Shown one piece after another: positions 26,419 through 35,003 of a stretch of DNA of 64,000 nucleotides. The DNA is from Betaproteobacteria bacterium. Lineage in GTDB: Bacteria; Pseudomonadota; Gammaproteobacteria; Burkholderiales; SG8-39. The first letter of the stretch is position 1. The number at the start of each line of letters is the position of its first letter. The stretch is from assembly GCA_016713125.1 (NCBI GenBank), contig JADJPT010000007.1, positions 62,001-126,000 of the forward strand, in the 5' to 3' direction. Made by a program: the position numbers and the translations under genes. Below the pieces are notes generated by a model. It had not been told where the DNA came from. It was given only the letters and a program-made list of their open reading frames with translations, and did not search any database.

Positions 26419-26867
26419 AGACCAAGGCCGTGCGTCCCTTCTCGGGCGATTTCCGCTGGCAGGACGTCGAACTGCTCCGCTACAAGGACGCGGGCGCCGC
26501 ACCGTTCAAGGACGTCACGCGCCAGGTGCTGTTCGAGGACCCGGCCATCGCCGCGCAGCTGCGTTACTTCGAAGTCAGTCCCGGCGGCTACTCGACGCTC
26601 GAGCGCCACCAGCACGCGCACGCGGTGCTGATCCTGCGCGGCCGCGGTCGCGTTCTGGTGGGCGAGGAGGTGCTGTCGGTGGAGACCAACGACCTGGTCA
26701 GCATCCCCGGCATGTGCTGGCACCAGTTCCGCCCCGCGGCGGGCGAGCCTCTGGGGTTCCTGTGCATGGTGAATGCCGAGCGCGACAAGCCGCAATTGCC
26801 GGGTGAGGCCGACCTGGCCGGGTTGCGGCGCGATCCGCGCATCGCGGCTTTTCTCGACGGCCAGTGA
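26415..26867 (+). CDS. Cupin, methylthio-xylulose-phosphate methylsulfurylase-like
   Basis: This is a 150-residue single-domain cupin. Motif 1 is the metal-binding GGYSTLERHQHAHAV and motif 2 is PGMCWHQFRPAAGEPLGF. Its ATG overlaps the RuBisCO-like protein stop, so the two are surely co-expressed. In Rhodospirillum rubrum the cupin next to the RLP releases methanethiol from 1-methylthioxylulose 5-phosphate to give deoxyxylulose 5-phosphate. The shape and neighbour of this protein fit that role. The assignment rests on remembered family resemblance and context and was not tested by alignment here. Confidence 0.82.
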   Translation: MKTKAVRPFSGDFRWQDVELLRYKDAGAAPFKDVTRQVLFEDPAIAAQLRYFEVSPGGYSTLERHQHAHAVLILRGRGRVLVGEEVLSVETNDLVSIPGMCWHQFRPAAGEPLGFLCMVNAERDKPQLPGEADLAGLRRDPRIAAFLDGQ

Positions 26868-26890
26868 TCGGGAGCCCGGGGCTTCGCCTG

Positions 26891-26940
26891 AAAGTCGAAC
26901 TTTACTTTCTCGAACTCCGCTCCTGGAGCGGAGTTCAGGG
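26891..26940 (-). repeat. 50-bp dispersed palindromic element, copy A (terminator-like)
   Basis: Read on the minus strand, this begins CCCTGAACTCCGCTCC, folds into a GAACTCCGC/GCGGAGTTC hairpin and ends in a second small palindrome, AAAGTTCGACTTT. It aligns without gaps over 50 bp with the element at 47057-47106. The two stem positions that differ (CT/AG here, AC/GT there) change on both sides so that pairing is kept. It lies 45 bp downstream of the enoyl-CoA hydratase stop in the same orientation, so it probably ends that transcript. Confidence 0.6.
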
Positions 26941-26984
26941 AAGTTGGCTTGCCGGATCAGGCAAGCCATACGGTGTGAAGCGCT

Positions 26985-27794
26985 TCAGCCCCCGCCCGGA
27001 TACCAGGCCGCCGCGCGCTTCTCCCTGAACGAGGCCAGGCCCTCGGCGGCCTCTGCGGACTGACGCTTCTGCGCATGCTGCAGCACCAGGCGCTCGAAGG
27101 CGGCCTCGCCCGCTTCGCCGGCGAAACCGCCCCAGGCGAACTCGAGTGCGAGCTGCTTGGTCTGCGCGTTGGCCTCGGGCGCGTTCTGCAGCAGCGCCCC
27201 GACCACGCGCGCACCGGCGTCTTCGAGCTCCGCGGCAGGCACCACTTCATGCACCAGGCCGATGCGTCGCGCCTCGGCGGCGTCGAAGCGCTCGCCGGTC
27301 TGCGCATAGCGGCGCACCTGGCGCGCACCGATGGCGTCGGCCAGCTGCGGCAGGATGATGCCGGCCATCAGGCCCCAGCGGGTCTCGGCGATCGAGAACT
27401 GGGCGTCTTCGGCGGCGATCACCACGTCGCAGGCCGCGGCGATGCCGGTGCCGCCGCCGAAGCAGCCGCCCTGCACCAGGGCCACGGTGGGCAGGGGCAG
27501 GGTGTTCAGCCTGCGCACCGCGAGCGCGGTGATGCGCGAGGCGTGCAGGTTCTCTTCGGCGGTGCCGCCGGCCACCGCGTTCAGCCAGCGCAGGTCGGCG
27601 CCGGCCTGGAAGTGGCGGCCGCGGCCGCGCAGCACCACCACGCGCAGGCCGGGCTCGCCGCCCAGCGCGTCCATCGCGGCGAGCAGGCCTTCGATGGTTT
27701 CGGCGTTGTAGGCGTTGTTCACTTCGGGGCGGTTCAGCGTGACATCGGCCACGCCGCGCGCATCCATGCTCCACAGCACGGCGGGTTCGCTCAT
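26985..27794 (-). CDS. Enoyl-CoA hydratase/isomerase family protein
   Basis: This 269-residue protein is of the crotonase superfamily. The oxyanion-hole elements are FQAGADLRWL (about residues 63-72) and GGCFGGGTGIAAACD (about 108-122). A glutamate in AETRWGLMAGI (about 136-146) sits where hydratases have catalytic acids. Usual length is 255-270. It lies 29 bp downstream of an enolase paralogue in a minus-strand operon with a small-molecule kinase and pdxH. Methylglutaconyl- or carboxyl-CoA hydratases are the nearest likely types. Its true substrate is unknown. Confidence 0.9.
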   Translation of the reverse strand: MSEPAVLWSMDARGVADVTLNRPEVNNAYNAETIEGLLAAMDALGGEPGLRVVVLRGRGRHFQAGADLRWLNAVAGGTAEENLHASRITALAVRRLNTLPLPTVALVQGGCFGGGTGIAAACDVVIAAEDAQFSIAETRWGLMAGIILPQLADAIGARQVRRYAQTGERFDAAEARRIGLVHEVVPAAELEDAGARVVGALLQNAPEANAQTKQLALEFAWGGFAGEAGEAAFERLVLQHAQKRQSAEAAEGLASFREKRAAAWYPGGG

Positions 27795-27823
27795 CCGGTT
27801 CTCCTGATTGTCCTGTGCACGAT

Positions 27824-29119
27824 TCAGCGCTTGAAAAGCCTGCGCGCCGGGAAGGGCTGGGCCTGCGAACCCAGCGCCTCCTCGATGCGCAGGCCCTCGT
27901 TCCATTTCGCCATGCGTTCGGAGCGCGAGAAGCTGCCGACCTTGAGCTCCGGCACGCCCCAGCCAACCGCCAGGTGCACGATGCTGACGTCCTCGGATTC
28001 GCCCGAGCGCGCCGAGACGATGGCGCCGTAGCCGGCCTGGCGCGCGGCCTCGACCGCGGCCCGGGTTTCGCTCACCGTGCCGATCTGGTTGGGCTTGATC
28101 AGCACCGTGTTGCAGGCGCCGGCCGCGGCGGCCCGCGCGATGCGCTTCGCGTCGGTGCAGAAGTAGTCGTCGCCCACCACCTGGATGCGCGCACGCACGC
28201 GCTGCGTGAAGGCGCGCCTGGCTTCGTGGTCGTCCTCGGCGAACGGGTCCTCGATCGAGACGATGGGATAGGCGTCCACCCAGCGCTCGAGCATGGCGCC
28301 GAACTGCCCGGCCGTGAGCGTGCGGTTCTCCAGCGCCAGCGCGTAGCGGTCCGAGCCGGGCTGGCGCAGTTGCGTGGCGGCGATGTCCAGCGCGATGGCC
28401 ACGTCGGCGCCCGGCGCGAAACCCGCGTCCTCGATCGAGTGCACCAGTTCGGCCAGGCCTTCCTCGTTGGACTTGAACGAGGGCCAGTAGCCGCCTTCGT
28501 CGGCCACGCCCTGCAGCTGGCCCTTCTTCGCCAGGCGCGCGCCGGCGGCGTAGTACACCTCGGCGGTCCATTCCAGCGCTTCGGCGAAGCTGCCTGCACC
28601 GGGGCACACGACCAGGTAGTCCTGCAGGTCGACGCGACCTCGCGCGTGTGCGCCGCCGCCATAGATCTGGATTTCGGGTACCGGCAGCGCGACGCGGCGC
28701 TCGCCGGCCAGGTGCTTCCACAACGGCACGCCGGCCGAGGCGGCGGCGGCGTGCAGGCAGGCCAGCGACACGGCGACGATGGCGTTGCCGCCCAGGCGCG
28801 ACTTGTCCGGCGTGCCGTCGAGTTCCACCAGCGCCGCGTCCAGCGTCGACTGCGCCGCGCCATCCATGCCGCGCAGGCGCGCGGCGATGGCACCGTTCAC
28901 GGCCTCGACCGCGCGCCCGACGTCCATGCCGCGCAGCGGCGTGCCGCCGTCGCGCAGATCGCGCGCCTCTCCGGCGCAGGTGGAGGCGCCGGCAGGCGCG
29001 ATGGCGCTGCCCATCGCGCCATCCTCCCGCACCACTTCGGCCTCGACGGTGGGGCGGCCGCGCGAATCCCAGACGCGGCGGCCGCGCAGCGTGCGTATTG
29101 CCGAGCCGGTTGCGTTCAT
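27824..29119 (-). CDS. Enolase-superfamily protein, divergent enolase paralogue
   Basis: This is 431 residues, the full length of enolase. The fold signatures are present: GRRVWDSRGRPTVEAEV at the start, VSIEDPFAEDD (about residues 277-287) for magnesium ligands, and the catalytic-lysine motif VLIKPNQIGTVSET (about 327-340). It is divergent in places, for example GASTCAGEARDLRDG where enolases have GASTGSREALELRDG, and VGDDYFCTDAKRI. That the chromosome also has a canonical eno is assumed, since that gene usually sits by pyrG/kdsA. The ATG overlaps the upstream kinase stop. In this operon it may dehydrate a phosphorylated hydroxy-acid analogous to 2-phosphoglycerate; this is inference. Confidence 0.87.
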   Translation of the reverse strand: MNATGSAIRTLRGRRVWDSRGRPTVEAEVVREDGAMGSAIAPAGASTCAGEARDLRDGGTPLRGMDVGRAVEAVNGAIAARLRGMDGAAQSTLDAALVELDGTPDKSRLGGNAIVAVSLACLHAAAASAGVPLWKHLAGERRVALPVPEIQIYGGGAHARGRVDLQDYLVVCPGAGSFAEALEWTAEVYYAAGARLAKKGQLQGVADEGGYWPSFKSNEEGLAELVHSIEDAGFAPGADVAIALDIAATQLRQPGSDRYALALENRTLTAGQFGAMLERWVDAYPIVSIEDPFAEDDHEARRAFTQRVRARIQVVGDDYFCTDAKRIARAAAAGACNTVLIKPNQIGTVSETRAAVEAARQAGYGAIVSARSGESEDVSIVHLAVGWGVPELKVGSFSRSERMAKWNEGLRIEEALGSQAQPFPARRLFKR

Positions 29120-30211
29120 GTCCGCAGTTCCCTGTTCCAGGTGGTGCGCACCTCGGCCAGCGTGGCGGCCGGCGAGCGCAGCAGCGCGATCGCCGCGCGA
29201 CGCCGTGTTGCGCGCCGCCTCGGTGGTGAGGTATTCGACCGGCGACTTGCCGTCGACGCGCGCCAGCAGCAGGCCGGGCAGCAGGGCGGCGGCGCGCGAC
29301 TCCAGCGCCGCGCGCGGCTCCCAGTCCACGCCGGCCAGGTAGCGTTGCGTCAGCGCCTCGTAGGCGGCCAGGAAGCCCGGCGTCGCGGCCGGCGTCCACA
29401 GGCACTTGAGCAACAGGTGGTTCAGGCAGAAGGCGAGATCGAAAGCCGGATCGCCGTACCAGGCACATTCGGCGTCGAGGAACACCGGCGCGTCGCCTTC
29501 GGGTGAGCGGCGGATCAGGATGTTTTTCGGGCTTACGTCGCCGTGCACCAGGGTGCGGCGGTTCGCGGCGGTGGTGTCGGTCAGCGCCTGCAGGCGGGCG
29601 GCCAGTTCCGGATGCGCGCGGCCGGTGGCCAGCAGATAGGGCTCCAGGCGGATGGCGTGGAAGCCGGCGTCGGTGGCGAAGCGCGCGGCGATCGCCGCGT
29701 CGCCCGCGGTGCGCGCGTGGATCCTCGCCAGCGCCTCGCCCACCGCGGCGGCGAAGGCCGCGTCGGCGCGCCCGGCGGCGAGTTCGGCTTTCCACAGCGG
29801 GTAGGCCGAGGGGTCCAGGTACTCCATGGCGAAGACGCCGGCCTCGTCCGCGGCCAGCACGCGCGGCACGCCACCGGGCAGCAGCACGGCCACGGTCTCC
29901 AGCCAGTCGCGCTCGTAGCGGTTGCGCTCCACCGGCGCTTCCCACAGCTGGGCCACGCGCAGGCGCGGCAGCGCGCGCTTCACGCACAGGCTGCCGGAGG
30001 CGAGGTCGACCTTCCAGATGTCCGAGGACACGCCGCCGGCCAGCGGCGCGGCGTGCGGCTGCTCCTGCGCGCCGACCAGACCGGCCGCGCGCAGGAAGGC
30101 GAGGATGGGGGCGAAGTCAGGCGCGGCAGGCGCGGCAGGCGCGGCGGCAGGCGCCGCGGGCGCAACAGGTGCGGCAGGCGCAGGCTGCGCCGGCCCCGGG
30201 GCGATGCTCAC
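29116..30211 (-). CDS. Aminoglycoside-phosphotransferase-family small-molecule kinase, one frameshift
   Basis: This is an APH-type kinase of about 365 residues. The catalytic loop is LVHGDVSPKNILI, followed by the metal-binding FLDAECAWYGDPAFDLAF. It starts with GTG overlapping the pdxH stop. An unusual alanine/proline tract of about 25 residues (PAPAAPVAPAAPAA...) precedes the kinase domain. One extra base near 29205 breaks the end; the other frame gives AIALLRSPAATLAEV and a stop overlapping the enolase-like ATG. APH-fold kinases phosphorylate alcohols of sugars, choline or hydroxy acids. Coupling to an enolase paralogue suggests the kinase makes a phospho-hydroxy-acid for it. Confidence 0.82.
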
Positions 30212-30856
30212 GGCGACAGGCGTTCGATCGTCCAGCCCTGCGTACCGCGCACGTAGCGCAGGCGGTCGTGCAGGCGGTTGGGCCGGCCCTGCCAGAACTC
30301 CAGCGCCGTGGGGTGCAGACGGTAGCCGCCCCAGTGCGCAGGGCGCGGCGGGTTGTCGCCGTGGCGCTGTTTCGCCGACTCGAGCGCATCCTCGAGCACC
30401 TTGCGTCCGGCCACCGGGCGGCTCTGCGCCGATGCCCAGGCCGAATGCCGGCTGCCCAGCGGGCGCACGGCGAAGTACCTCGTCGGACTCGCTGGCCGCG
30501 ACTTTCTCCACGCGGCCCTCGACGCGCACCTGGCGCTCGAGTTCTACCCAGAAGAACACCAGGCAGGCCTGCGGATTGGCCGCCAGCTGCACACCCTTGG
30601 CGCTCTGGTAGTTGGTGTAGAACACGAAGCCCTCCGCGTCGAGCTCCTTGAGCAGGACGATGCGCGCGTCCGGCCGGCCGTCCGCGGTCACGGTCGCCAG
30701 GGTCATGGCGTTCGACATCGGCAACTGGTGCGCGAGCGAATCGGCCATCCAGCGCTCGAACAGCAGCAGCGGGTCTGCGGGGGCGTCGGCTTCGGCGAGT
30801 CCGGCGCGCATGTATTCCTGGCGCACCGCGGCCAGGTCGAGTTTGGCTGTGCTCAT
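30208..30856 (-). CDS. pdxH: Pyridoxamine 5'-phosphate oxidase, one frameshift
   Basis: PdxH is an FMN enzyme that makes pyridoxal 5'-phosphate. About 215 residues fit the family. The N-terminal half (PDARIVLLKELDAEGFVFYTN, ACLVFFWVELERQVRVEG) and the C-terminal half (WGGYRLHPTALEFWQG, DRLRYVR, IERLSP) are both intact. An extra base near 30474 separates them: SESDE then YFAVRPLGSRHSAWAS in the second frame. It is the first gene of the kinase-enolase-hydratase operon and diverges from a metallo-hydrolase gene. Confidence 0.9.
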
Positions 30857-30919
30857 AGGGGGATTCTATACCCGTGGATGTTCTACACTCGCGCCGTGCA
30901 GGAGACCAACGGACCGGAC

Positions 30920-31870
30920 ATGGGCGCAAGCGAGGGTGTGATCGACTACGGCAACGGCATCAGCGCGGTGGACGCGCGCTTCGAGCGTCCCCTGCACAAC
31001 GCGGTGCACCTCGTCGTGGAAGGCGGGCGTGCCGCGGTGATCGACACCGGCACCAGCCATTCTGTGCCCTTCGTGCTCGCCGCCTTGCGCGAGCGCGGCG
31101 TGGCACCCGAGCAGGTAGCTTACGTAATCCTTACGCACGTGCACCTGGACCATGCCGGCGGTGCGGGACAACTGATGGCGTATTGCCCGAACGCGCTGCT
31201 CACGGTGCATCCGCGCGGTGCACGCCACATGGTCGACCCGTCGCGTCTGCTGGCCGGCACGCTGGCCGTCTACGGCGAGGAGGCCACGCAGCGCCTGTAC
31301 GGGCGGGTGGTGCCGGTTGCGGCGCAGCGCATCCTCGAGACGCCCGAGGGTGCCGCCGTTTCGCTGGCAGGGCGCGAGTTGCGCTTCCTCGACGCGCCGG
31401 GGCATGCACGCCATCACGTGGTGGTGCACGACACCGCCTCGGGGCACGTGTTCGCCGGCGACAGCTTCGGCGTTTCGTACCGCGAACTGGACCAGGACGG
31501 GCGGCAGTTCTCATTCCCGACCACCAGCCCGGTGCAGTTCGATCCCCCGGCGCTGCATCGCACCGTGGACCGCATGCTGGCGCTGGCGCCGCAGGCGATC
31601 TACGTCACCCACTACAGCCAGGTGCGCGGCGTGCAGGCGATCGGCGCCGACCTGCACCGCCTCATCGAGTCGCACGTGGGCATCGGCGAGCGCCACCGCG
31701 GTGCAGGCGCCGAACGCCACGCGCGCATGAAGGCCGACATCACCGACCTGGTGCTCGAGGAGAGGAGGCTGCAGGGCTGGCGTCTGAGCGAGAGCCGCTT
31801 GCTGGAGGTGTACGCGCTCGACATCGAGCTGAACGCGCAGGGCCTCGCTGCTTGGCTGGACGCGCGCTGA
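30920..31870 (+). CDS. Metallo-beta-lactamase-fold hydrolase
   Basis: This is a 316-residue MBL-fold protein. The zinc-binding motif is THVHLDH (H73, H75, D77, H78), with additional ligands in DAPGHARHHVVVHD and AGDSFG. It resembles the glyoxalase II-like or flavodiiron-related hydrolases found across proteobacteria. An alternative ATG at 30878 would add 14 residues. The gene is divergent from pdxH. The natural substrate, perhaps a thioester, is unknown. Confidence 0.85.
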   Translation: MGASEGVIDYGNGISAVDARFERPLHNAVHLVVEGGRAAVIDTGTSHSVPFVLAALRERGVAPEQVAYVILTHVHLDHAGGAGQLMAYCPNALLTVHPRGARHMVDPSRLLAGTLAVYGEEATQRLYGRVVPVAAQRILETPEGAAVSLAGRELRFLDAPGHARHHVVVHDTASGHVFAGDSFGVSYRELDQDGRQFSFPTTSPVQFDPPALHRTVDRMLALAPQAIYVTHYSQVRGVQAIGADLHRLIESHVGIGERHRGAGAERHARMKADITDLVLEERRLQGWRLSESRLLEVYALDIELNAQGLAAWLDAR

Positions 31871-31910
31871 GCAGTGTTGCGCGCTTGCCGCCGCCTGCGG
31901 AAAAAGGCGC

Positions 31911-31927
31911 GTTTTCCCTCGGAAAAC
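31911..31927. promoter_or_regulatory. Inverted repeat just upstream of the SWIB gene promoter
   Basis: GTTTTCC-CTC-GGAAAAC is a perfect 7-bp inverted repeat ending 3 bp before the TTGACA box of the next promoter. It could be an operator or the tail of a terminator for the metallo-hydrolase gene, which ends 40 bp earlier. Confidence 0.35.
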
Positions 31928-31929
31928 CG

Positions 31930-31958
31930 TTGACACGCCCTCTGAGATTCGGCATCTT
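31930..31958 (+). promoter_or_regulatory. Sigma-70-type promoter candidate for the SWIB gene
   Basis: A consensus -35 TTGACA at 31930-31935 is followed after 17 bp by CATCTT at 31953-31958, a three-of-six match to the -10 consensus. The resulting leader of about 75 nt contains a CCGCC...GGCGG hairpin and a purine-rich GAGGAGA ribosome-binding site before the ATG at 32041. Confidence 0.55.
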
Positions 31959-32040
31959 CCGTTCACCGCCGCAGAATGGCGGCTGGACGTAACGGCAAAT
32001 TCAGACCAAAAGCTCTCAAGCTCAGAGGAGAAACACAGAG

Positions 32041-32373
32041 ATGGCCACCAAGAAACCCGCGAAGAAAGCCGCTGCCAAGAAGCCCGCAGCCAAGAAGCCT
32101 GCGAAGAAAGCTGCAGTCAAGCGCAAGCCGAATGCAGCCTTCATGAAGCCGATGACCCCGAGCGCGTTGCTCGGTGCCGTGATCGGCGCGAGCGCGATGC
32201 CGCGCACGGAAGTGACGAAGAAGATCTGGGCCTACATCAAGAAGAACGGCCTGCAGGACAAGAAGAACAAGCGCATGATCAATGCCGACGACAAGCTCAA
32301 GCCCATTTTCGGTGGCAAGGCTCAGGTGTCGATGTTCGACATGACCAAGCTGGTCAGCAAGCACCTCAAGTAA
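32041..32373 (+). CDS. SWIB/MDM2-domain protein with histone-like lysine-rich tail
   Basis: This is a 110-residue basic protein. Residues 1-30 are a lysine/alanine/proline tail of repeated AKKPAAKK units resembling histone H1-type tails. Residues about 32-110 form a SWIB domain (MTPSALLGAVIG, VTKKIWAYIKKNGLQDKKN, FDMTKLVSKHL). In bacteria this domain is found fused to topoisomerases or alone, as in chlamydiae and Burkholderiales. A chromatin-like DNA-binding role is likely but unproved. A good promoter and leader suggest high expression. Confidence 0.92.
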   Translation: MATKKPAKKAAAKKPAAKKPAKKAAVKRKPNAAFMKPMTPSALLGAVIGASAMPRTEVTKKIWAYIKKNGLQDKKNKRMINADDKLKPIFGGKAQVSMFDMTKLVSKHLK

Positions 32374-32386
32374 TTCCCGCACGGTC

Positions 32387-32412
32387 GCCTGCAACCCCGC
32401 GCGGTTGCAGGC
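32387..32412 (+). terminator. Strong hairpin after the SWIB gene
   Basis: A perfect 10-bp stem, GCCTGCAACC / GGTTGCAGGC, with loop CCGCGC begins 14 bp after the SWIB stop. No T run follows. It probably ends the SWIB transcript and also faces the convergent DMT gene. Confidence 0.6.
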
Positions 32413-32524
32413 GGTCTGCGGTTCCCCGCAGTTCGTTCCCGCGGTTCGATTCCGCTACCGCACGTCCCGCACGCACCAGCCGACAGGTTAACGCCGTCCG
32501 GCACGGACGTAGCGCGACGCTGCT

Positions 32525-32956
32525 CTACTTCGTCAGCAGGTAGAGCCCGCCCAGGGTCAGTGCGATGCCGCCCGCGCGCTGCATGGTCAGTGCCTCGCCG
32601 AATACGGCGATGCCGAGCGGAAACAGCACCAGCGTCATCGCCGCGCTGGCCATCACCGCGGTACTGCCCACCGGCCAGCCGGCGCGGTAGGTGAGCAAGA
32701 TGCCCAATTCGCAGGCCGCGATCGCGAAACCCATGGCCACCGCGTTCCACGGCACGCTCGACAAGCCCTCGACCATCGTCTGCCCGGGCGCAATGAAGAA
32801 CGGGAAGGCCGCCGCGCACACCAGCATGGCCACCACATAGGCCGCCGCCAGCGTGGCCCCGGCATTGGCCTGCGCGGGCATGGTCTTCTGCAGCAGGTGC
32901 AGCCCGCACAGCCCGGCCACGGCAAGCAGGAAGGGGGCGAGCTTGGCCGCGCTCAT
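32525..32956 (-). CDS. Small four-helix DMT-superfamily membrane protein (EamA/EmrE-like)
   Basis: This 143-residue integral membrane protein has four hydrophobic segments (about residues 5-25, 35-58, 68-92 and 98-140). This is the half-length, single-EamA-repeat form. The C-terminal GEALTMQRAGGIALTLGGLYLL is typical of EamA. A GTG two codons upstream is an alternative start. It follows fbp by 10 bp in the same direction. Such proteins form dimers that export small molecules; the substrate is unknown. Confidence 0.8.
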   Translation of the reverse strand: MSAAKLAPFLLAVAGLCGLHLLQKTMPAQANAGATLAAAYVVAMLVCAAAFPFFIAPGQTMVEGLSSVPWNAVAMGFAIAACELGILLTYRAGWPVGSTAVMASAAMTLVLFPLGIAVFGEALTMQRAGGIALTLGGLYLLTK

Positions 32957-32966
32957 CGTCACGCCC

Positions 32967-33977
32967 TCAGGCTTGCGCGTGGTACTGCGCCACGCGCTCG
33001 ACCTCGTTCTTCGAACCCAGCACCACGGCGATGCGCTGGTGCAGGCCGGTGGGCTGGATGTCGAGCATGCGCGTCGCGCCGTCGGTGCAGGCGCCGCCGG
33101 CCTGTTCGATGATGAAGGCCATCGGGTTGGCCTCGTACATCAGGCGCAGGCGTCCGGCCTTGTTCTTGTCGTCGCGCGGGTACATGAAGATGCCGCCGCG
33201 CGTCAGGATGCGGTAGACGTCCGAGACCATCGAAGCGACCCAGCGCATGTTGAAATCCTTGCCGCGCGCGCCGGTCTTGCCCGCCAGGCATTCCTCGATG
33301 TAACGCTTCACCGGGGTTTCCCAGCGGCGCATGTTCGACATGTTGATGGCGAATTCCGCGGTGTCCTCCGGGATGCGGATGTCCGGATGCGTGAGGATGA
33401 ACGAGCCCATCTCGCGGTCCAGCGTGAAGCCGTGGGTGCCGTCGCCCACGGTGAGCACCAGCACGGTGGTCGGACCGTAGACCGCGAAACCTGCAGCCAC
33501 CTGCTTCGAGCCCGGCTGCAGGAACTCCTTTTCGCCGGGATCGCCCACCGTGCCGTCGGCACCCTTGGGGCAGCGCAGCACCGAGAAGATGGTGCCGATC
33601 GAAACGTTCACGTCGATGTTCGAGGAGCCGTCCAGGGGATCGAACAGCAGCAGGTATTCGCCCTTGGGGAAATGCGTCGGAATGGGGTGCGGATCCTCCA
33701 TTTCCTCGGAGGCCAGCGCGGCGAGGTTGCCGCCCCATTCGTTGGCGTCGAGCAGGATGTCGTTGGACAGCACGTCGAGCTTCTTCTGCGCCTCGCCCTG
33801 CACGTTGTCGGTGCCGGCCCCGCCCAGCATGCCGCCCACGGCACCCTTGCCCACGGCGTTCGAGATGGCCTTGCAGGCGCGCGCGACAGTCTCGATCAGC
33901 AGGCGCAGATCGGCGTTGATCAGCTGCTTGTCGCGCTGGCGCTCGATCAGGAAACGGGTGAGGGTGATGCGCTTCAT
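32967..33977 (-). CDS. fbp: Fructose-1,6-bisphosphatase class I
   Basis: This 336-residue gluconeogenic enzyme converts fructose 1,6-bisphosphate to fructose 6-phosphate. The metal and substrate motifs are intact: LASEEMEDP, LLFDPLDGSSNIDVNVSIGTIFS (about residues 115-137), and GGIFMYPRDDKNKAGRLRLMYEANPM near the C-terminus. Length and start (MKRITLTRFL) agree with betaproteobacterial enzymes. It is the only complete central-metabolism gene in this part of the window. Confidence 0.97.
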   Translation of the reverse strand: MKRITLTRFLIERQRDKQLINADLRLLIETVARACKAISNAVGKGAVGGMLGGAGTDNVQGEAQKKLDVLSNDILLDANEWGGNLAALASEEMEDPHPIPTHFPKGEYLLLFDPLDGSSNIDVNVSIGTIFSVLRCPKGADGTVGDPGEKEFLQPGSKQVAAGFAVYGPTTVLVLTVGDGTHGFTLDREMGSFILTHPDIRIPEDTAEFAINMSNMRRWETPVKRYIEECLAGKTGARGKDFNMRWVASMVSDVYRILTRGGIFMYPRDDKNKAGRLRLMYEANPMAFIIEQAGGACTDGATRMLDIQPTGLHQRIAVVLGSKNEVERVAQYHAQA

Positions 33978-34151
33978 GCGGTGTTTCTCCCTGTGAGAGC
34001 CCTGGAAACTGCGGCGGCGAATGATAAACGAAAAGTCCGCCCCGACGGCGGGGCCGGAACGCGAATGCTTCACAGTCTGCGCCGTTGTTCGCGGCCCGCG
34101 GTTTCGACGGGCGAAAGGCGCCCGCTGCCGAGGCTGGCTATACTTTGCCGC

Positions 34152-35001
34152 ATGAACACCGCCCCGTATCGCCACATCGAGGTGCGCCGCGTCGCCGGCG
34201 CGCTCGGCGCCGAAGTGCACGGCGTGGATCTGTCCGTGCCGCTGCCGGCCGAGACGACGGCGGAGATCCGCCGCGCCTGGCTGGAGAACCTGGTGATCTT
34301 CTTTCGCGACCAGGCGCTCACTCCGGCCCAGTACATGGTCTTTGCGCAGAGCATGGGCGAGCCGGTCGAGTACCCGTTCGTCAAGGGCATCGAGGGCCAT
34401 CCGCGCATCATCGAGGTCAAGAAGCTCGAGCACGAGAAGGTCAACTTCGGCGGCGTCTGGCATTCGGACACTGCCTATCTCGATGCGCCGCCGATGGCCA
34501 GCATGCTGCTCGCGCGCGAGATTCCGCCGTACGGAGGCGACACGCTGTTCGCCAACCAGTACCTGGCCTGGGAGGCGCTCTCGGCCGGCATGCAGCGCAT
34601 GCTCGAGGGGCATGACCGCGATCAACAGTTCGGCGCGCGCCGACGTGTCGAAGACGCGCGAGGATCGCCTCAAGTCGGACGGCCGCGAGGATGCGCCGCG
34701 CGAGTACAACGCCGAGCATCCGGTGGTGCGCACACATCCGGAGACCGGACGCAAGGCGCTGTTCGTGAACATCGCGCACACCGCGCGCTTCACGGGCTGG
34801 AGCGAGGAGGAGAGCGCGCCGCTGCTGCAGTACCTGTTCGCGCACCAGGTGAAGCCGGAGTTCACCTGCCGCTTCGTCTGGCGGCCCGGTTCGCTGGCCT
34901 TCTGGGACAACCGCTGTGCGCAGCACAACCCGGTGAACGACTACCACGGGTACCGCCGCCTGATGCACAGGATTACGCTGGCCGGGGACCGGCCGGCCTG
35001 A
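34152..35001 (+). CDS. TauD/TfdA-family Fe(II)/2-oxoglutarate dioxygenase, one frameshift
   Basis: This is a dioxygenase of about 283 residues. The iron ligands are H and D of WHSDTAY (about residues 101-107) and the distal histidine in QHNPVNDYHGYRR. RR at the end binds 2-oxoglutarate. An extra G near 34612 shifts the frame after RMLEG; the other frame continues TAINSSARADVSKT. Family members hydroxylate taurine, 2,4-D, alkyl sulphates and other small acids. The context (MFS and EamA exporters on the opposite strand) does not identify the substrate. Confidence 0.88.
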
Positions 35002-35003
35002 TC

